Below, one piece after another: positions 42,422 through 51,363 of a stretch of DNA of 64,000 nucleotides; the first letter of the stretch is position 1; each line of letters starts with the position of its first letter. This DNA comes from an uncultured Desulfobacter sp. (GTDB lineage: Bacteria > Desulfobacterota > Desulfobacteria > Desulfobacterales > Desulfobacteraceae). The stretch is from contig NZ_OY762614.1 of NCBI RefSeq assembly GCF_963666145.1, positions 1,908,001 through 1,972,000 of the forward strand, read 5' to 3'. A model generated the notes under the pieces. It was not told the origin of the DNA. It saw only the letters and a program-made list of their open reading frames with translations, and made no database searches. The position numbers and the translations under genes are program-made.

Positions 42422-43909
42422 TTGAAGCAATTAATCAATTTCATAAAAACACTTTTTGCCGGAAAATCAAAAAAACAAGATCCCGGCGTCACAGTTCAAA
42501 AAACCCGAACGACTGAACCTGAAACCCAGTCTAACGACGGTGAAACCAGGGCGACTGAAAAACCACGTCAAAAACCCAAAAAACCGCGCTGGAGCATAGA
42601 GCAATTCCAGGTCGATCCCCAGGAAGGGAAAACCCGGTTTCATGACCTTAAACTCACCACAGGGCTGATGCATGCCGTCTGTGACCTTGATTTCAAATAC
42701 TGCACAGAGATCCAGGCCCGGCTGCTCCCCCACACCCTTGAGGGCCGGGATGCCACGGCCAAAGCCCAGACCGGAACAGGCAAAAGCGCCACATTCATCA
42801 TTACCTTGATTTATCAGTTCGCCCGCAAATCCGTCAAACGGGAAAAAAGGTACCCCCGGGCCCTGATCCTTGCCCCCACACGGGAGTTGGTGTACCAGAT
42901 TGAAAAGGACTTCAAGGGACTTGCCAAATATTCCCATCTGCGGATTGTCCCGGTATTTGGCGGCACAGACTATCAAAAACAGCAAGCGCTTCTCACAGAG
43001 AGCCCTGCGGATGTCATTGCCGCAACCCCGGGACGCCTTCTGGATTTTATCTCAAAAAAGCTGATTGATCTGTCCCGGGTCGAGATTGTTGTCATTGACG
43101 AGGCGGACCGGATGCTGGACATGGGATTTATTCCGGATGTACGCCGTCTGATTTACATGACCCCCCACAAGGACAAACGCCAGACCCTGTTTTTTTCGGC
43201 CACCCTCACCGACGATGTGCTGCGCCTGGCCGAATCCTGGACCCGGGATGCCGTGCGCATTGAAATTGATCCGGAACAGGCGGCGGCAAATTCCATCACC
43301 CAGATTGTGTATCTGACCACGGAATCGGACAAATTTAAAAATGTCTGCAACCTCCTGATCAGCGAAAACCTTGAGCGGGTTATCATCTTTGTCAACCGCA
43401 AGGACACGGCCAGATATCTGTCCGACAAATTATCCAGGTACGGTCTGAACGCAGGGATACTGTCCGGGGACGTTGCCCAGGACAAACGATTCAAGGTCCT
43501 CAACCGATTTAAAACCGGGCAACTCAAAGTCCTGGTGGCAACGGATGTGGCCGCCAGGGGCCTTCACATCGAAAACATCAGTCATGTCATTAACTATGAC
43601 CTGCCCATAGAGCCCGAACATTACATCCACCGAATCGGCCGCACCGGCAGGGCCGGCGCCACGGGCACGTCAGTCAGTTTTGCCGATGAAATGAGTTCAT
43701 TTCAAATCCCCCAAATTGAAGAGGTGCTGGGCCACAAGATCAGCTGTGAATATCCGACACCGGCGCTGGAGGCGGACCTGCCGACACCGGCCCCAAGACC
43801 GTCCAAAAAAACATCTAAACAAATTCAAACAAACCATGCCGGCAGGGCTAAAAGGCCCTACAAAAGAAGGAGAACCCCTTCAAAACCAACGATAGCCAAA
43901 AACTCATAA
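42422..43909 (+). CDS. DEAD-box RNA helicase (RhlB/RhlE-like)
   Basis: A 495-residue helicase. The basic, low-complexity N-terminus (about 1-60) precedes motifs Q (FKYCTEIQARLLP), I AQTGTGKS, Ia PTRELVYQIEK, II DEADRMLDMGF (DEAD), III FSATLTDDV, IV ERVIIFVNRKDTARYL, V VATDVAARGLHIENI and VI HRIGRTGRAG. A basic C-terminal tail (KRPYKRRRTPSKP) probably binds RNA. The start is TTG at 42422, because the frame is closed by TAA at 42413-42415 and no ATG occurs until well inside the helicase core. It may help RNA turnover or ribosome assembly in the cold. Confidence 0.92.
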   Translation: MKQLINFIKTLFAGKSKKQDPGVTVQKTRTTEPETQSNDGETRATEKPRQKPKKPRWSIEQFQVDPQEGKTRFHDLKLTTGLMHAVCDLDFKYCTEIQARLLPHTLEGRDATAKAQTGTGKSATFIITLIYQFARKSVKREKRYPRALILAPTRELVYQIEKDFKGLAKYSHLRIVPVFGGTDYQKQQALLTESPADVIAATPGRLLDFISKKLIDLSRVEIVVIDEADRMLDMGFIPDVRRLIYMTPHKDKRQTLFFSATLTDDVLRLAESWTRDAVRIEIDPEQAAANSITQIVYLTTESDKFKNVCNLLISENLERVIIFVNRKDTARYLSDKLSRYGLNAGILSGDVAQDKRFKVLNRFKTGQLKVLVATDVAARGLHIENISHVINYDLPIEPEHYIHRIGRTGRAGATGTSVSFADEMSSFQIPQIEEVLGHKISCEYPTPALEADLPTPAPRPSKKTSKQIQTNHAGRAKRPYKRRRTPSKPTIAKNS

Positions 43910-43924
43910 CCTGGCCTGTCCCGG

Positions 43925-43953
43925 TTGACACCCAACAAGGTTCAATGTAAAAA
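43925..43953 (+). promoter_or_regulatory. Candidate promoter of tatBC
   Basis: TTGACA (43925-43930), 17-bp spacer, TAAAAA (43948-43953), ending 50 bp before the tatB start; 6/6 and 4/6 to consensus. Confidence 0.4.
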
Positions 43954-44003
43954 CAAACATACAGAGAAATCCAATTAGCAACAACAAGGAGTAACACCAA
44001 CAC

Positions 44004-44396
44004 ATGTTTGGTTTAGGAATGCCGGAAATTTTATTAATTCTGGCCATAGCCCTTATCGTCATAGGCCCGCAGAAACTGCCGGAAGTGGCAAAAACCCTTG
44101 GCAAAGCCATGGGTGAATTCAAACGATCTGCCCAGGATTTAAAAAATTCCATTGATATAGAAACTACGGTGAAGGATACCACGCCAAAGCCTTCCAAAAC
44201 AAAACTTAAGGATGTTATCAAGGATATAGGTACGCAAGACCCTGAAACACAGCAGCCACCTGATAAACCAGAGACCTCTGACGAAGCCAAGGATGAAAAA
44301 GCGGATATAGTCCCGGAACCGGCAAAGGACAGTCCGGATGCAGACACCCCGTCTCCGGTTTCCTCCGAAGCAGAAACAACCACATCAAAAGGATAA
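44004..44396 (+). CDS. tatB: Twin-arginine translocase TatA/TatB-family subunit
   Basis: A 130-residue protein with one N-terminal membrane helix (GMPEILLILAIALIVIGPQKLP), an amphipathic helix (EVAKTLGKAMGEFKRSAQDLK) and a long acidic, Pro-rich tail that is probably disordered. The Glu8 position and the GPQKLPEVAK turn are of TatB type rather than TatA (which has FG). Directly upstream of tatC (18 bp). With TatC it exports folded, cofactor-bearing proteins. Confidence 0.88.
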   Translation: MFGLGMPEILLILAIALIVIGPQKLPEVAKTLGKAMGEFKRSAQDLKNSIDIETTVKDTTPKPSKTKLKDVIKDIGTQDPETQQPPDKPETSDEAKDEKADIVPEPAKDSPDADTPSPVSSEAETTTSKG

Positions 44397-44414
44397 ATCC
44401 ATCAGGTATCCGAC

Positions 44415-45290
44415 ATGAGCGATCAGGAAGAAAAAAGTCCTTTTACTGAGCACTTGGGCGAGTTGCGTGACCGTTTGATTCACGCTTTTATTGCAGTGGG
44501 GGTAGGCTTTGGCGTTGCCTATTTTTTTAAAGAAAAACTGTTTGAATGGCTAACGGCCCCCCTGGTAACAGCCATGGCAAAAAGCGGCCATGCAAAATTA
44601 ATTTTCACCGGACTGCCCGAAGCCTTTTTCACCTACCTGAAAGTGGCACTGCTGGGCGGCGTCGTCCTTGCCACCCCGGTACTGTTCTATGAATTCTGGA
44701 TGTTTGTCTCTCCAGGGCTTTACCGCAACGAAAAAAAATATCTTTTGCCCATCATCATCCTATCCCTTATTTTCTTTATTTCCGGTGCGTCATTTGGATA
44801 TTTCATTGTTTTTCCGTACGGATTCCAATTTTTTCTAGGCTTTACCACAGAAACCATCCAGGCCATGCCGTCCATGAAGGAGTATCTCACCTTTGCATCC
44901 AAAATGCTTCTGGCCTTCGGATTTGTTTTTGAGCTTCCCCTTGTGCTGACCTTTTTATCTCGCATGGGCCTGATTACCCCTGCCCTTTTAAAGAAAAACA
45001 GGAAATATGCCCTGCTTATATTTTTTGTGGTTGCGGCAATCATCACCCCCCCGGATGTGGTTACCCAGATTATGATGGCCATGCCGCTGATTGTTCTGTA
45101 TGAAGTCGGGATTATCGGTGCCAGCATCTTTGCCCGAAAGCCGTCAATTCAGGACGACGACGACAATGACAATGACAATGACAATGATGATGATGATGAT
45201 GAACAAGAAGCATCATTATCGCAAGAATCCAAAGACGATATCGAAACCCCGAATGCACCGGACCCTGAAGGTGAAGAAGAGAAATATTGA
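44415..45290 (+). CDS. tatC: Twin-arginine translocase subunit TatC
   Basis: A 291-residue six-helix membrane protein, receptor for twin-arginine signal peptides. Marks are FTEHLGELRDRLI at the N-terminus, FWMFVSPGLYRNEKK in the first periplasmic/cytoplasmic loop and SFGYFIVFPYGFQFFLGF. The last 50 residues form an acidic cytoplasmic tail (about 245-270 almost only Asp/Asn/Glu) coded by a simple-sequence tract (45153-45200); typical TatC proteins stop earlier. Confidence 0.95.
   Translation: MSDQEEKSPFTEHLGELRDRLIHAFIAVGVGFGVAYFFKEKLFEWLTAPLVTAMAKSGHAKLIFTGLPEAFFTYLKVALLGGVVLATPVLFYEFWMFVSPGLYRNEKKYLLPIIILSLIFFISGASFGYFIVFPYGFQFFLGFTTETIQAMPSMKEYLTFASKMLLAFGFVFELPLVLTFLSRMGLITPALLKKNRKYALLIFFVVAAIITPPDVVTQIMMAMPLIVLYEVGIIGASIFARKPSIQDDDDNDNDNDNDDDDDEQEASLSQESKDDIETPNAPDPEGEEEKY
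45153..45200 (+). repeat. GAC/AAT/GAT simple-sequence tract inside tatC
   Basis: Four GAC codons, then GACAAT-type hexamers, then a run of GAT, all in frame and encoding an Asp/Asn tract of 16 residues. Such tracts change length easily by slippage; here hexamer or triplet changes would keep the frame. Confidence 0.75.
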
Positions 45291-45400
45291 CTTTACCCGA
45301 AAATTGGGTGTAAAAATACAGAAATGAATTAAAATATCGAATCGGCTGTTCAGCCGTTAAAATCACTATAGTTTTAATTTTTAAAAGGAGAAAAGAGGTT

Positions 45401-45871
45401 ATGAGTAAAAAAATTTTTACCCTCCTGTTGGCTGCAGGAATCGCTGTGATTTTCACTGCATCAGGACTTCAGGCAGGCACCAAGGCAGACGATGTCATTA
45501 CAATCAAAAGTAAAATTTTGGATGCAACACGCAAAAAAGGGCCGGATGCAAAAAAACCGTGTAAATATGTTGAATTCGAACATAAAAAACACATTGAAGA
45601 CTACAAACTCACCTGCGGAGACTGCCATCATGACAAAGACGGTAAACCCCTTGCCGATCTCAAAATGGGTGATGATGTTCAAAAATGTGAAGAGTGCCAT
45701 ACCCACGTAAAAGCCAACAAGGCGGACGCAACCTTCCAGGGCAAGGCTAAAAAGAAACCTGTTGACATCATGCAACTTGAAGCAGCTTTCCATGAAAACT
45801 GCATTGGCTGCCACAAGGAAAAAGGCTTAAAAGTCGGCACCAAATGCGGCGACTGCCATAAAGCAATGTAA
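45401..45871 (+). CDS. Tetrahaem periplasmic cytochrome c3 (class III)
   Basis: A 156-residue exported cytochrome. The signal peptide (FTLLLAAGIAVIFTASGLQA) is followed by four haem-binding CxxCH motifs (CGDCHHD, CEECHTH, CIGCHKE, CGDCHKA) and additional His residues (EFEHKKHIED) for bis-His ligation. All four motifs are CX2CH, unlike the classic Desulfovibrio protein that also has CX4CH. Cytochrome c3 exchanges electrons between periplasmic hydrogenases or formate dehydrogenases and membrane complexes. An AAAAGGAGAAAAGAGG region precedes the start. Followed by a strong terminator. Confidence 0.93.
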   Translation: MSKKIFTLLLAAGIAVIFTASGLQAGTKADDVITIKSKILDATRKKGPDAKKPCKYVEFEHKKHIEDYKLTCGDCHHDKDGKPLADLKMGDDVQKCEECHTHVKANKADATFQGKAKKKPVDIMQLEAAFHENCIGCHKEKGLKVGTKCGDCHKAM

Positions 45872-45921
45872 ATTTTCCCGGGAAATGTTAATTCGTTAAC
45901 AGTTTCTTTGAAAATATATAT

Positions 45922-45958
45922 AAAAGGGGGAAAACCAGATGGTTTTCCCCCTTTTAAT
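45922..45958. terminator. Strong terminator between cytochrome c3 and molybdoenzyme genes
   Basis: AAAAGGGGGAAAACCA (45922-45937) pairs perfectly over 16 bp with TGGTTTTCCCCCTTTT (45940-45955), followed by AATTTTT. A-rich on the other side, so it can serve both convergent genes. Confidence 0.85.
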
Positions 45959-45989
45959 TTTTGCCACGGATAGCATGCCTTGGCAAAAA

Positions 45990-48206
45990 TTATCCAACAC
46001 ACCCCAGACTGGGATCCTGGATGACGATAGTGCGCTTTCTGCGCTTCTTTTTAACCTGGCACATCAAGGTCTTATAGACTGGAAACCCTGAAATGGGATC
46101 AAACTGTTCAAGGTCGGTAAGCACATTGACATTGGCTTTTCGCCAGGATTCAGTACCCAAAGGTCCACCGCCGCCTACGGGTGCATACACAAATCCCTGC
46201 ATCACCTTTTCCGTAACATCCGCACGCATCTCCACAAATGCCCGGGCCGTTTTTACTACCACCGTATCTCCGGCTTCAATTTTTCGCTTTGCGGCATCCA
46301 CAGGATTCATCTGGACCATGGGGTCCGGATATTTTTCCATAAAATCAGGAATGGCCCGCAAACAGGATTTCATATCCGGCTTAAAAGGCCCGGTGCCAAG
46401 GATCAAAGGAAACCGGTTGACCTGCGAAGGACGGCTGACAGGGGTTTCATAGGACTCTTCATATTTTGGCAATCCGTCATAGCCCATCTGTTCAAGCAGG
46501 GTGGATTTAATCTCAAACTTACCGGACGGGGTTTCAAAGCCCGGCTTTCCATCTTTTCGCAGGCCGCCGGTTTCCCATTTCCGGTAGGTCATGGGTTCTG
46601 CGGGCTTGCGAACCGTCAGCCGATGATCCTGTTCCATATCCATCCGGGTCATACCGGTACCTTTTAAAACTAGATCCAGCAGTTCAGCCTCATCGGCAGG
46701 AAATTTTTCGGCATACCCAAGTTTTCGGGCAAGTTCCGTTAAAATGGTAAAACAGGGCTTGCTGTCACCCACCGGCTCAATTATTTGTTCCCGCAGCCGC
46801 ACCGCATTGCCGTAGAAACAATAGGAAGACTGCTCAAAGGCGGTGGTGGCCGGCAGCACAATGTCCGCCCAGGCCGCATCCCGGGTAAGCTGCAGATCGA
46901 TAGAAACCATAAAATCCAGAGCATCAAACGCCTTTTGCCACAAAATGGGATTGGGCCAGGAGGTGAGAATGGATGCACCGAGGATAAACAGGCCGTGGAT
47001 CTTATACGGATCACCATCCAGAATGGATTTCGGCAGACGGTTGGCATGGGGCTCTCCGCCGCAAAAATGGGCGTACGCCGGGAAATGGCCGGCACCAATG
47101 GATTTGTCAAACCCGGGCGTTGTGATCTGGTGATCTTTACTCAGATGAATCTGGTTCTCGGGGGGAACAAAACAGCGCCCCCCTTCAACATCCATCTGCC
47201 CGGCCAGGGCCCAGAGCACCATGACGGCCCGGATATTCTGGACTCCGGATTTCGTGTATTCCAACCCCGTATACATCACATAGCTTGCCCCTTCGGCATC
47301 GGCAATCTCTTCGGCCAGTTCCAGAATCAGGTCCAGGGGCACACCGGTAACCTCCGCAACGGTTTCAGGGGTAAATGCTTTGACATAGTCGGCAAACTCA
47401 TCGTAGCCGACAGTCCACCCCTGCACAAAGGCCTGGTCAATTAAATTTTCCCGGATCAGGATATGGCACAGGCCCAGGGCAAGGGCACCATCCGAACCGG
47501 GCCGGATGGGCACCCACAGACTATCCGGCAATTTGGCAGCGGCAGTCTGTCTGGGATCAATGACAATAATCCTTGCCCCTTCATGGGCGGCCCGGACCAG
47601 GCGTCCGAACATGGCCGGAGGTGTGGACGTGGACGGATCCGTCCCCCAGACAAAAATCAGATCTGAATTGTCCACATCGGAAAACATATCCGTGTGCAGA
47701 CAACCGCATGTCAACTGGGGTGCCAGTACGCCCAGGGATGTGTAACATGGAGCCCCCACCCCGAAGGTGTTGGGCGAACCATAGGGAAACAAAATACTTG
47801 AGGCAAGGTAGATATGGGAACCGCCAAGCTGGAACGCATCTTTAAAGGCCCGTTCGTAGGACCCTGTACCGGCATAAAACCCCAGTGCTTGGGGACCATG
47901 CTCCCTTTTAACGGCATCCATTCTTTCAGCAATAATATCAAAGGCCTCTTCCCAGGATATGGGCTCAAAATCCAATTTCCCCTTGGGGCCTTTACGTTTC
48001 AACGGCTGTTTGATACGTGCATCGGAGTAAACGATCTGTTTTGCACTGGCCGCCATGGGGCAAAGCACTTCACCCATGGGCGCTTCAGGGTCCGGGGTGA
48101 GCCGGTCTATTTTACCGTCATCATCAAAATGAACTATCACCCCGCATCCGGGGCTGTGAAAACATAAGCCGCAAATTCCCGGTTTCATTTCTGCCAAATC
48201 AAACAC
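45990..48206 (-). CDS. Molybdopterin oxidoreductase with N-terminal 4Fe-4S site
   Basis: A 738-residue enzyme of the DMSO-reductase superfamily. The N-terminal cluster ligands are CGLCFHSPGC and the later VLCPM. Two guanine-dinucleotide binding halves follow (DLIFVWGTDPSTSTPP; IIVIDPRQTAAAKLPD; MPGD-type C-terminal domain with LILGTGPFKPDMKS). The likely Mo-ligand is Cys in VGAPCYTSLG. No twin-arginine signal is seen, so it may be cytoplasmic. GTG at 48206 or TTG at 48197 could be the start; the latter has GGGAGG at 8-base spacing. Substrate unknown. It follows and slightly overlaps the methyltransferase gene. Confidence 0.85.
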   Translation of the reverse strand: MFDLAEMKPGICGLCFHSPGCGVIVHFDDDGKIDRLTPDPEAPMGEVLCPMAASAKQIVYSDARIKQPLKRKGPKGKLDFEPISWEEAFDIIAERMDAVKREHGPQALGFYAGTGSYERAFKDAFQLGGSHIYLASSILFPYGSPNTFGVGAPCYTSLGVLAPQLTCGCLHTDMFSDVDNSDLIFVWGTDPSTSTPPAMFGRLVRAAHEGARIIVIDPRQTAAAKLPDSLWVPIRPGSDGALALGLCHILIRENLIDQAFVQGWTVGYDEFADYVKAFTPETVAEVTGVPLDLILELAEEIADAEGASYVMYTGLEYTKSGVQNIRAVMVLWALAGQMDVEGGRCFVPPENQIHLSKDHQITTPGFDKSIGAGHFPAYAHFCGGEPHANRLPKSILDGDPYKIHGLFILGASILTSWPNPILWQKAFDALDFMVSIDLQLTRDAAWADIVLPATTAFEQSSYCFYGNAVRLREQIIEPVGDSKPCFTILTELARKLGYAEKFPADEAELLDLVLKGTGMTRMDMEQDHRLTVRKPAEPMTYRKWETGGLRKDGKPGFETPSGKFEIKSTLLEQMGYDGLPKYEESYETPVSRPSQVNRFPLILGTGPFKPDMKSCLRAIPDFMEKYPDPMVQMNPVDAAKRKIEAGDTVVVKTARAFVEMRADVTEKVMQGFVYAPVGGGGPLGTESWRKANVNVLTDLEQFDPISGFPVYKTLMCQVKKKRRKRTIVIQDPSLGCVG

Positions 48207-49164
48207 CTCCCTCTTTTTTTGTTCTTTGGGCCACTACAAACTGAGAAGTAATATACTCCCACAAATTTCGGGTTTTCCGAATTTTCCATAACACCTGTCC
48301 CACATCCCGAATTGTAAACCCTGGAGAAAAAACCGATTCCGGATCCTGGAGCAGTCTGCAAATATTGTCCATGCCAAACCCTTTGAAAGGACCTTCATCA
48401 GTTCCCCCAAGCCAGAGATCAGAGCTGTTGACATTTTCATCCCAGGAAAATGGATCAGAGAAAAGAAAATGGACTTCCTTTTCATCCATGACCCGGTTGG
48501 CTTCACTCAGATGCGCCAACGGGTCCGGGACCTTTTCAAGAATATTGACCGAACTTACCGTGGCAAAGCGCCGGGAACGAAACGGAAGGGCCATGGCATC
48601 GGCAACAATAAATTCCGCCCGGTCAAAACCAAAGTCGGGATCCAGATCACAGGCGCGTTTTTCGGTAATCCGGCCCTCCACGATAAGATCAAATGCCAAC
48701 CACTTTTGGGCCGCAAGTTCCCGGGCAGCCCGGACAAAGGAGATGGAGGTATCAAGCCCCACAGCCCGGTCATGGGTTTTGGTCATCTCAAAAGTCAAAC
48801 GTCCCACGGAACATCCGATATCAAGGGCCCATCCCGGCCGTTGATCGTAAAAAGCCCGGGCCCATTTCCGGTAGGCATCCGTGGCATCCGGCCCGTTAAA
48901 AAACTCTGAATAATGGCTCCACAAATAGGAAGAGAGCATGGAAAAAGAGTTGTACCCTGCAGCATCCTGAACAATGAGAAGGGTCTGTTCGGGTACGACC
49001 ACGGCAATGCCCTCGTGAATCTCATACACCTGTTTGCATTGGGGGCAGACCAACTTCCCCTCAATTATTTCATCGTCTGTTTGCGTTTGAATATCAGGAT
49101 TAAGTACAAATTCATTGTCCAAACATTGCGGACAGATCAGCTCCTCAACCAGCCATTTTTTCAT
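48199..49164 (-). CDS. SAM-dependent methyltransferase with N-terminal Trm112-like zinc ribbon
   Basis: A 321-residue protein. The ribbon (LICPQCLDN ... KLVCPQCKQVYEI, about 10-50) precedes a Rossmann methyltransferase with the glycine loop WALDIGCSVGRLTFEM (motif I, about 115), acidic VGLDTS (motif II) and FIVADAMALPFRSRRFATV (motifs III-IV). Unknown substrate. It overlaps the molybdoenzyme gene, so it probably serves that pathway, perhaps in modification of its substrate or product. Confidence 0.82.
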   Translation of the reverse strand: MKKWLVEELICPQCLDNEFVLNPDIQTQTDDEIIEGKLVCPQCKQVYEIHEGIAVVVPEQTLLIVQDAAGYNSFSMLSSYLWSHYSEFFNGPDATDAYRKWARAFYDQRPGWALDIGCSVGRLTFEMTKTHDRAVGLDTSISFVRAARELAAQKWLAFDLIVEGRITEKRACDLDPDFGFDRAEFIVADAMALPFRSRRFATVSSVNILEKVPDPLAHLSEANRVMDEKEVHFLFSDPFSWDENVNSSDLWLGGTDEGPFKGFGMDNICRLLQDPESVFSPGFTIRDVGQVLWKIRKTRNLWEYITSQFVVAQRTKKEGGV

Positions 49165-49464
49165 AGCAGCTCCTATTTTACACCAGAACCCGTGTAATCA
49201 TATGCAGATAACCAATTACAATTCGTATTGATACGGACGGGAATAGGCAGGTTTATCAGTGAAATAATTTGATCGATAGATTGTTTTCAAAAAGCGTCGG
49301 CCTCAGCCATACAAAGATTAGGTATACCATCCGAACCCTTTGGAATCAACACCTTGACGCTTTCCGGGATAAGGTTTGTGATTAATGGGTGAATTTTTCA
49401 AAATCGTTTGGTACAATTGTTGCCAATTTTTTTCATCATTTAAACCCAAATAACGGACACGCAC
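49165..49464. other. 300-bp divergent gap with a thyA promoter candidate
   Basis: No coding sequence, tRNA or repeat seen. An extended -10 (TGGTACAAT, hexamer TACAAT at 49412-49417) faces thyA 47 bp before its start. A second candidate is TTGACG-N17-TGTGAT around 49352-49380. Confidence 0.4.
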
Positions 49465-50331
49465 ATGGACGCCTATTCAAATATTGTCAAAAAAGTACTC
49501 GACCAGGGACAGGTCAAGGAAAACCGCACCGGAGTAAACACCATTGCCATTGCCGGAGCCATGTTTGAACATGATATGGCCCAGGGCTTTCCATTGCTCA
49601 CCACAAAATTTGTACCCTTCTCCCTTGTGGCCGGCGAGCTGGAATTTTTCATTAAAGGCATCACGGATAAAAACTGGCTGCGGGAAAAGAATAATCATAT
49701 ATGGGATGAATGGTGCTCACCGGCCAAGGTGGCCTACGGGCATGATGATGAGATCCGAAAAAAAATGATGGAAGAGCGGGAACTTGGCCCCATTTACGGA
49801 TTCCAGTGGCGGCATTTTGGTGGTGGATATCAGGCCTGGGACAAGGCCCCGGTTCCCTCCGGGGTGGATCAGCTCAAAAATCTGGTGACCACCCTGAAGA
49901 CCAATCCCGATGACCGGCGTATGATCGTGTCGGCATGGAATCCAATGGATCTTGGGCAGATGGCCCTGCCCCCCTGTCACTACGGATTCCAGGTCACGGT
50001 AATCAACGGTCGGCTTAATCTGCTGTGGAACCAGAGATCCGTGGACACAGCACTTGGACTGCCCTTCAACATTGCAAGCTATGGGCTTCTTCTTACGCTA
50101 TTGGCCCAGGAATCAGGATTGAAACCGGGAACCCTTGTGGGCTTTTTGGGTGACACACACATTTATGAAAACCATGTTCAGGGACTCAAAGAACAGCTGC
50201 AAAGGGAGCCTTTTGCCCTGCCCGGCATCGAAACCACCACGTTTACCTCTATCTTTGACTGGCAGTATACGGATACGGTTTTAACGAATTATCAACACCA
50301 TCCGGGCATCCGGTTTGAAATTGCTGTTTGA
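49465..50331 (+). CDS. thyA: Thymidylate synthase ThyA
   Basis: A 288-residue enzyme making dTMP from dUMP with methylene-THF. Motifs: NRTGVNTIAIAGAMFEHDM, GPIYGFQWRHFGG, RRMIVSAWNP, the catalytic C171 in LPPCHYGFQ, NQRSVDTALGLPFNIASYG and GDTHIYENH. The C-terminus FEIAV is normal (ThyA ends in an essential hydrophobic residue). The classic ThyA rather than the flavin-dependent ThyX is present. Single gene with its own terminator. Confidence 0.97.
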   Translation: MDAYSNIVKKVLDQGQVKENRTGVNTIAIAGAMFEHDMAQGFPLLTTKFVPFSLVAGELEFFIKGITDKNWLREKNNHIWDEWCSPAKVAYGHDDEIRKKMMEERELGPIYGFQWRHFGGGYQAWDKAPVPSGVDQLKNLVTTLKTNPDDRRMIVSAWNPMDLGQMALPPCHYGFQVTVINGRLNLLWNQRSVDTALGLPFNIASYGLLLTLLAQESGLKPGTLVGFLGDTHIYENHVQGLKEQLQREPFALPGIETTTFTSIFDWQYTDTVLTNYQHHPGIRFEIAV

Positions 50332-50338
50332 AAAACAA

Positions 50339-50371
50339 AAAGCCCTGCAAAGAATAAATCTGCAGGGCTTT
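50339..50371. terminator. Terminator between thyA and etfA
   Basis: AAAGCCCTGCA (50339-50349), loop of 11, TGCAGGGCTTT (50361-50371): a perfect 11-bp stem with A and T ends, serving convergent thyA and etfA. Confidence 0.8.
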
Positions 50372-50395
50372 GTTGTGCGTATTGCTTAAGGCTGT

Positions 50396-51361
50396 TTAGA
50401 GATTTTCGATGGCCTCCTGAAGTTCAGGCATAAATTCCAGGATATTTTCCACGATTCCCACATCAGCCACCTGGAAAATAGGCGCCTTAGGATTTTTGTT
50501 CACGGCAACAATGAAAGGATTACCCTTGATACCGCCCATGTGCTGGAAGGAGCCGGAGATCCCCATGGCCATGTAGACTTTAGGCTTCACGGTCTGGCCG
50601 GAGGTGCCGACCTGGCGGGATTTTTCAAGCCATTTGGCGTCAACGATGGGCCGTGAGCAGGAAAGTACGGCACCCATGGCGTCAGCCAGGTTCTGGGCAA
50701 CTTCAATATTATCTTCATCTTCAATACCGCGTCCAATGGAAACCAGAACGTCGGCTTTGGTGATATCAACATCCCCCACTTCGGCTTCAACCACTTCCAG
50801 AAAGGTTCTTTTGGCCGAAAGGTCACCCGCATCACCTGATTTGTCAACCACTGATCCGGATGCACCGGCGTCCGTCGGTGCAAATGCGCCCGGACGAATG
50901 GTGATGACGGCACCGGCAGAGGCATCGCAGGTCACGTGGGTGGAAACCGCACCGCCCAGTTCCTGGCGGATAATTTTCAGGGTTCCGCCGTCCATGCCTT
51001 CAAAATCTACTACGTCAGCCGCATAGGCGGAATCCAGTTTAATGGACAGGCCGGGGGCCAGATCCATGCCGAATGTATCATGGGCGACCAGTACAATTGC
51101 ATCGGCCGGAATAATATTGACCAGGGCCTTTCTCACAACTTCAGCGTTGGGATAGGCCAGAGCCGCATCATTAATTTTAATGACTTCTGAATAAGTTTTA
51201 GTAAGCGCATTGGCCACGGTGTCCAGATCTGCCCCGGAACCTGTAACCACAGCAGTAAGGGAGGCACCGGCATCAATCTTTTTTGCAGCATCCGGGAACT
51301 CCAGGGCCACATCTTCGGCCACCCCGTTTTTAAAAGGAACATATGCAAAAATCTGTGTCAT
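50396..51361 (-). CDS. etfA: Electron transfer flavoprotein alpha subunit
   Basis: A 321-residue FAD-binding subunit. The C-terminal FAD domain has SIGRGIEDEDNIEVAQNLADAMG, the KWLEKSRQVGTSGQTVKPKVYMAMGISG loop and VAVNKNPKAPIFQVADVGIV. It forms the heterodimer with EtfB that accepts electrons from acyl-CoA dehydrogenases. AAAGGAGG lies 9 bases before the ATG at 51361; a TTG two codons earlier is less likely. It is 2 bp after etfB. Confidence 0.95.
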   Translation of the reverse strand: MTQIFAYVPFKNGVAEDVALEFPDAAKKIDAGASLTAVVTGSGADLDTVANALTKTYSEVIKINDAALAYPNAEVVRKALVNIIPADAIVLVAHDTFGMDLAPGLSIKLDSAYAADVVDFEGMDGGTLKIIRQELGGAVSTHVTCDASAGAVITIRPGAFAPTDAGASGSVVDKSGDAGDLSAKRTFLEVVEAEVGDVDITKADVLVSIGRGIEDEDNIEVAQNLADAMGAVLSCSRPIVDAKWLEKSRQVGTSGQTVKPKVYMAMGISGSFQHMGGIKGNPFIVAVNKNPKAPIFQVADVGIVENILEFMPELQEAIENL

Positions 51362-51363
51362 GA

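Noticed and set aside
45343..45356. CGGCTG-tt-CAGCCG hairpin before the cytochrome c3 gene, considered as a tatC terminator.
   Set aside because: Stem of only six pairs with a 2-base loop and no T-run after it; could equally be an operator, so not listed as a terminator.
46785..47444. 219-codon open frame opposite the molybdoenzyme gene.
   Set aside because: Antisense shadow; no recognisable protein features.
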